Positions 5,348 to 5,719 of a stretch of 5,719 nucleotides of DNA are shown here, in pieces (within the stretch, counting starts at the first letter, position 1; each line of letters begins with the position of its first letter). Source of the DNA: Litoreibacter sp. (GTDB lineage Bacteria > Pseudomonadota > Alphaproteobacteria > Rhodobacterales > Rhodobacteraceae). Below the pieces are notes generated by a model. The model did not search any database. It was given only the letters and a program-made list of their open reading frames with translations, and was not told where the DNA came from. Where the stretch lies: assembly GCA_013042765.1 (NCBI GenBank), contig JABDPP010000256.1, forward strand, positions 1-5,719, in the 5' to 3' direction. Position numbers and translations under genes: made by a program.

Positions 5348-5719
5348 GTGATCCTGCGCGCGATCCTGTCATTTTTTGGTTCCATCTTCAGCTTGATTTG
5401 CATGGGGATCTTTGCGGTTGCGCTGATGATCGGTGCGGTCTTCTATATGTATGGGCGCGATCTGCCGGACACTGACCAACTGGCCCGGTATTCACCGCCT
5501 ACGATCAGCCGGATCTATTCCGGCGGTGGCGAGTTGATCGACGAGTTCGCCCGCGAGCGCCGCCTGTTTGTGCCGGCCGAAGAAGTCCCGGACATGGTCA
5601 AGCAGGCCTTCATCTCGGCTGAGGACAAGAATTTCTACAGCCATAAGGGCTATGATCCGCTTGGTATCGCGAAGGCTGCGGTTGATGCCGCCCGCGGAGG
5701 GCGGCTGCGGGGCGCTTCG
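5348..5719 (+). CDS. mrcA: Penicillin-binding protein 1A, N-terminal part (3' end outside window)
   Basis: This is the first 124 residues of a class A penicillin-binding protein, an inner-membrane enzyme with a periplasmic glycosyltransferase domain (polymerises lipid II into glycan) and a transpeptidase domain (cross-links stem peptides). Visible: a short cytoplasmic start (ILRA), one transmembrane helix at about residues 7-34, the linker PPTISRIYSGGGELIDEFARERR typical of PBP1A in sense (about 50-72), and glycosyltransferase motif I, AEDKNFYSHKG (91-101), with catalytic Glu92. The window ends in RGAS, the start of motif II (GAS-T-x-x-QQ in the family). The transpeptidase domain, with its Ser-x-x-Lys motif, lies beyond the edge. 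The gene starts with GTG, has a good ribosome binding site and its own promoter, and follows the amidase gene by 141 bases. The family is secure; the PBP1A rather than 1B/1C call rests on the linker and the neighbourhood. Confidence 0.92.
   Translation, partial: MILRAILSFFGSIFSLICMGIFAVALMIGAVFYMYGRDLPDTDQLARYSPPTISRIYSGGGELIDEFARERRLFVPAEEVPDMVKQAFISAEDKNFYSHKGYDPLGIAKAAVDAARGGRLRGAS

Noticed and set aside
1..5719. Mobile elements, CRISPR, tRNA/rRNA, phage or defence genes
   Set aside because: No transposase, terminal repeats, direct-repeat arrays, structured RNA or foreign-looking composition could be seen; every gene is recognisable housekeeping or envelope function.

Overview
The window is GC-rich (about 60% by eye) chromosomal DNA. 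Its protein sequences look like an alphaproteobacterium, most likely a member of the Rhodobacterales (Rhodobacter/Roseobacter group). The evidence is the RNase E with an Arg/Lys-rich tail ending in a GWW motif, the periplasmic BepA-like M48 protease, and the AmiC-type amidase followed by PBP1A. I assign the taxon from protein character and gene order as I remember them, not from a search.

Layout. Positions 1-1224 (+) hold the C-terminal part of RNase E (rne). A strong hairpin terminator at 1253-1283 follows, shared with the convergent gene. Positions 1317-2663 (-) encode a secreted M48 metalloprotease with a C-terminal TPR region. A 79-bp divergent spacer (2664-2742) separates it from a fold-type I PLP-dependent aminotransferase (2743-3876, +). 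After a 103-bp gap comes a periplasmic N-acetylmuramoyl-L-alanine amidase (3980-5206, +). A 141-bp spacer carries a good sigma70-type promoter (5292-5320). It leads into the start of the bifunctional penicillin-binding protein 1A gene, mrcA (GTG start at 5348), which runs off the right edge. No interval longer than 300 bases lacks a gene.

How the genes fit together. RNase E acts on RNA decay and processing in the cytoplasm or at the membrane. The M48 protease, the amidase and PBP1A all act in the periplasm on envelope quality control and peptidoglycan: the amidase cuts peptide stems from glycan strands, and PBP1A polymerises and cross-links new wall. From memory, rne, amiC, mrcA and prfB are close neighbours in many alphaproteobacteria. 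On that view the divergent protease/aminotransferase pair sits inside an otherwise conserved block. The aminotransferase substrate cannot be read from sequence.

No mobile element, CRISPR array, tRNA, rRNA or clearly novel system is visible; this is mostly ordinary core genome. The points most worth a second look are the RNase E tail (charge blocks plus a putative PNPase-binding GWW end), an ATGA-overlapping 24-codon ORF after the amidase, minimal AUG-stop sequences beside ribosome binding sites, and the tightly packed divergent spacer.
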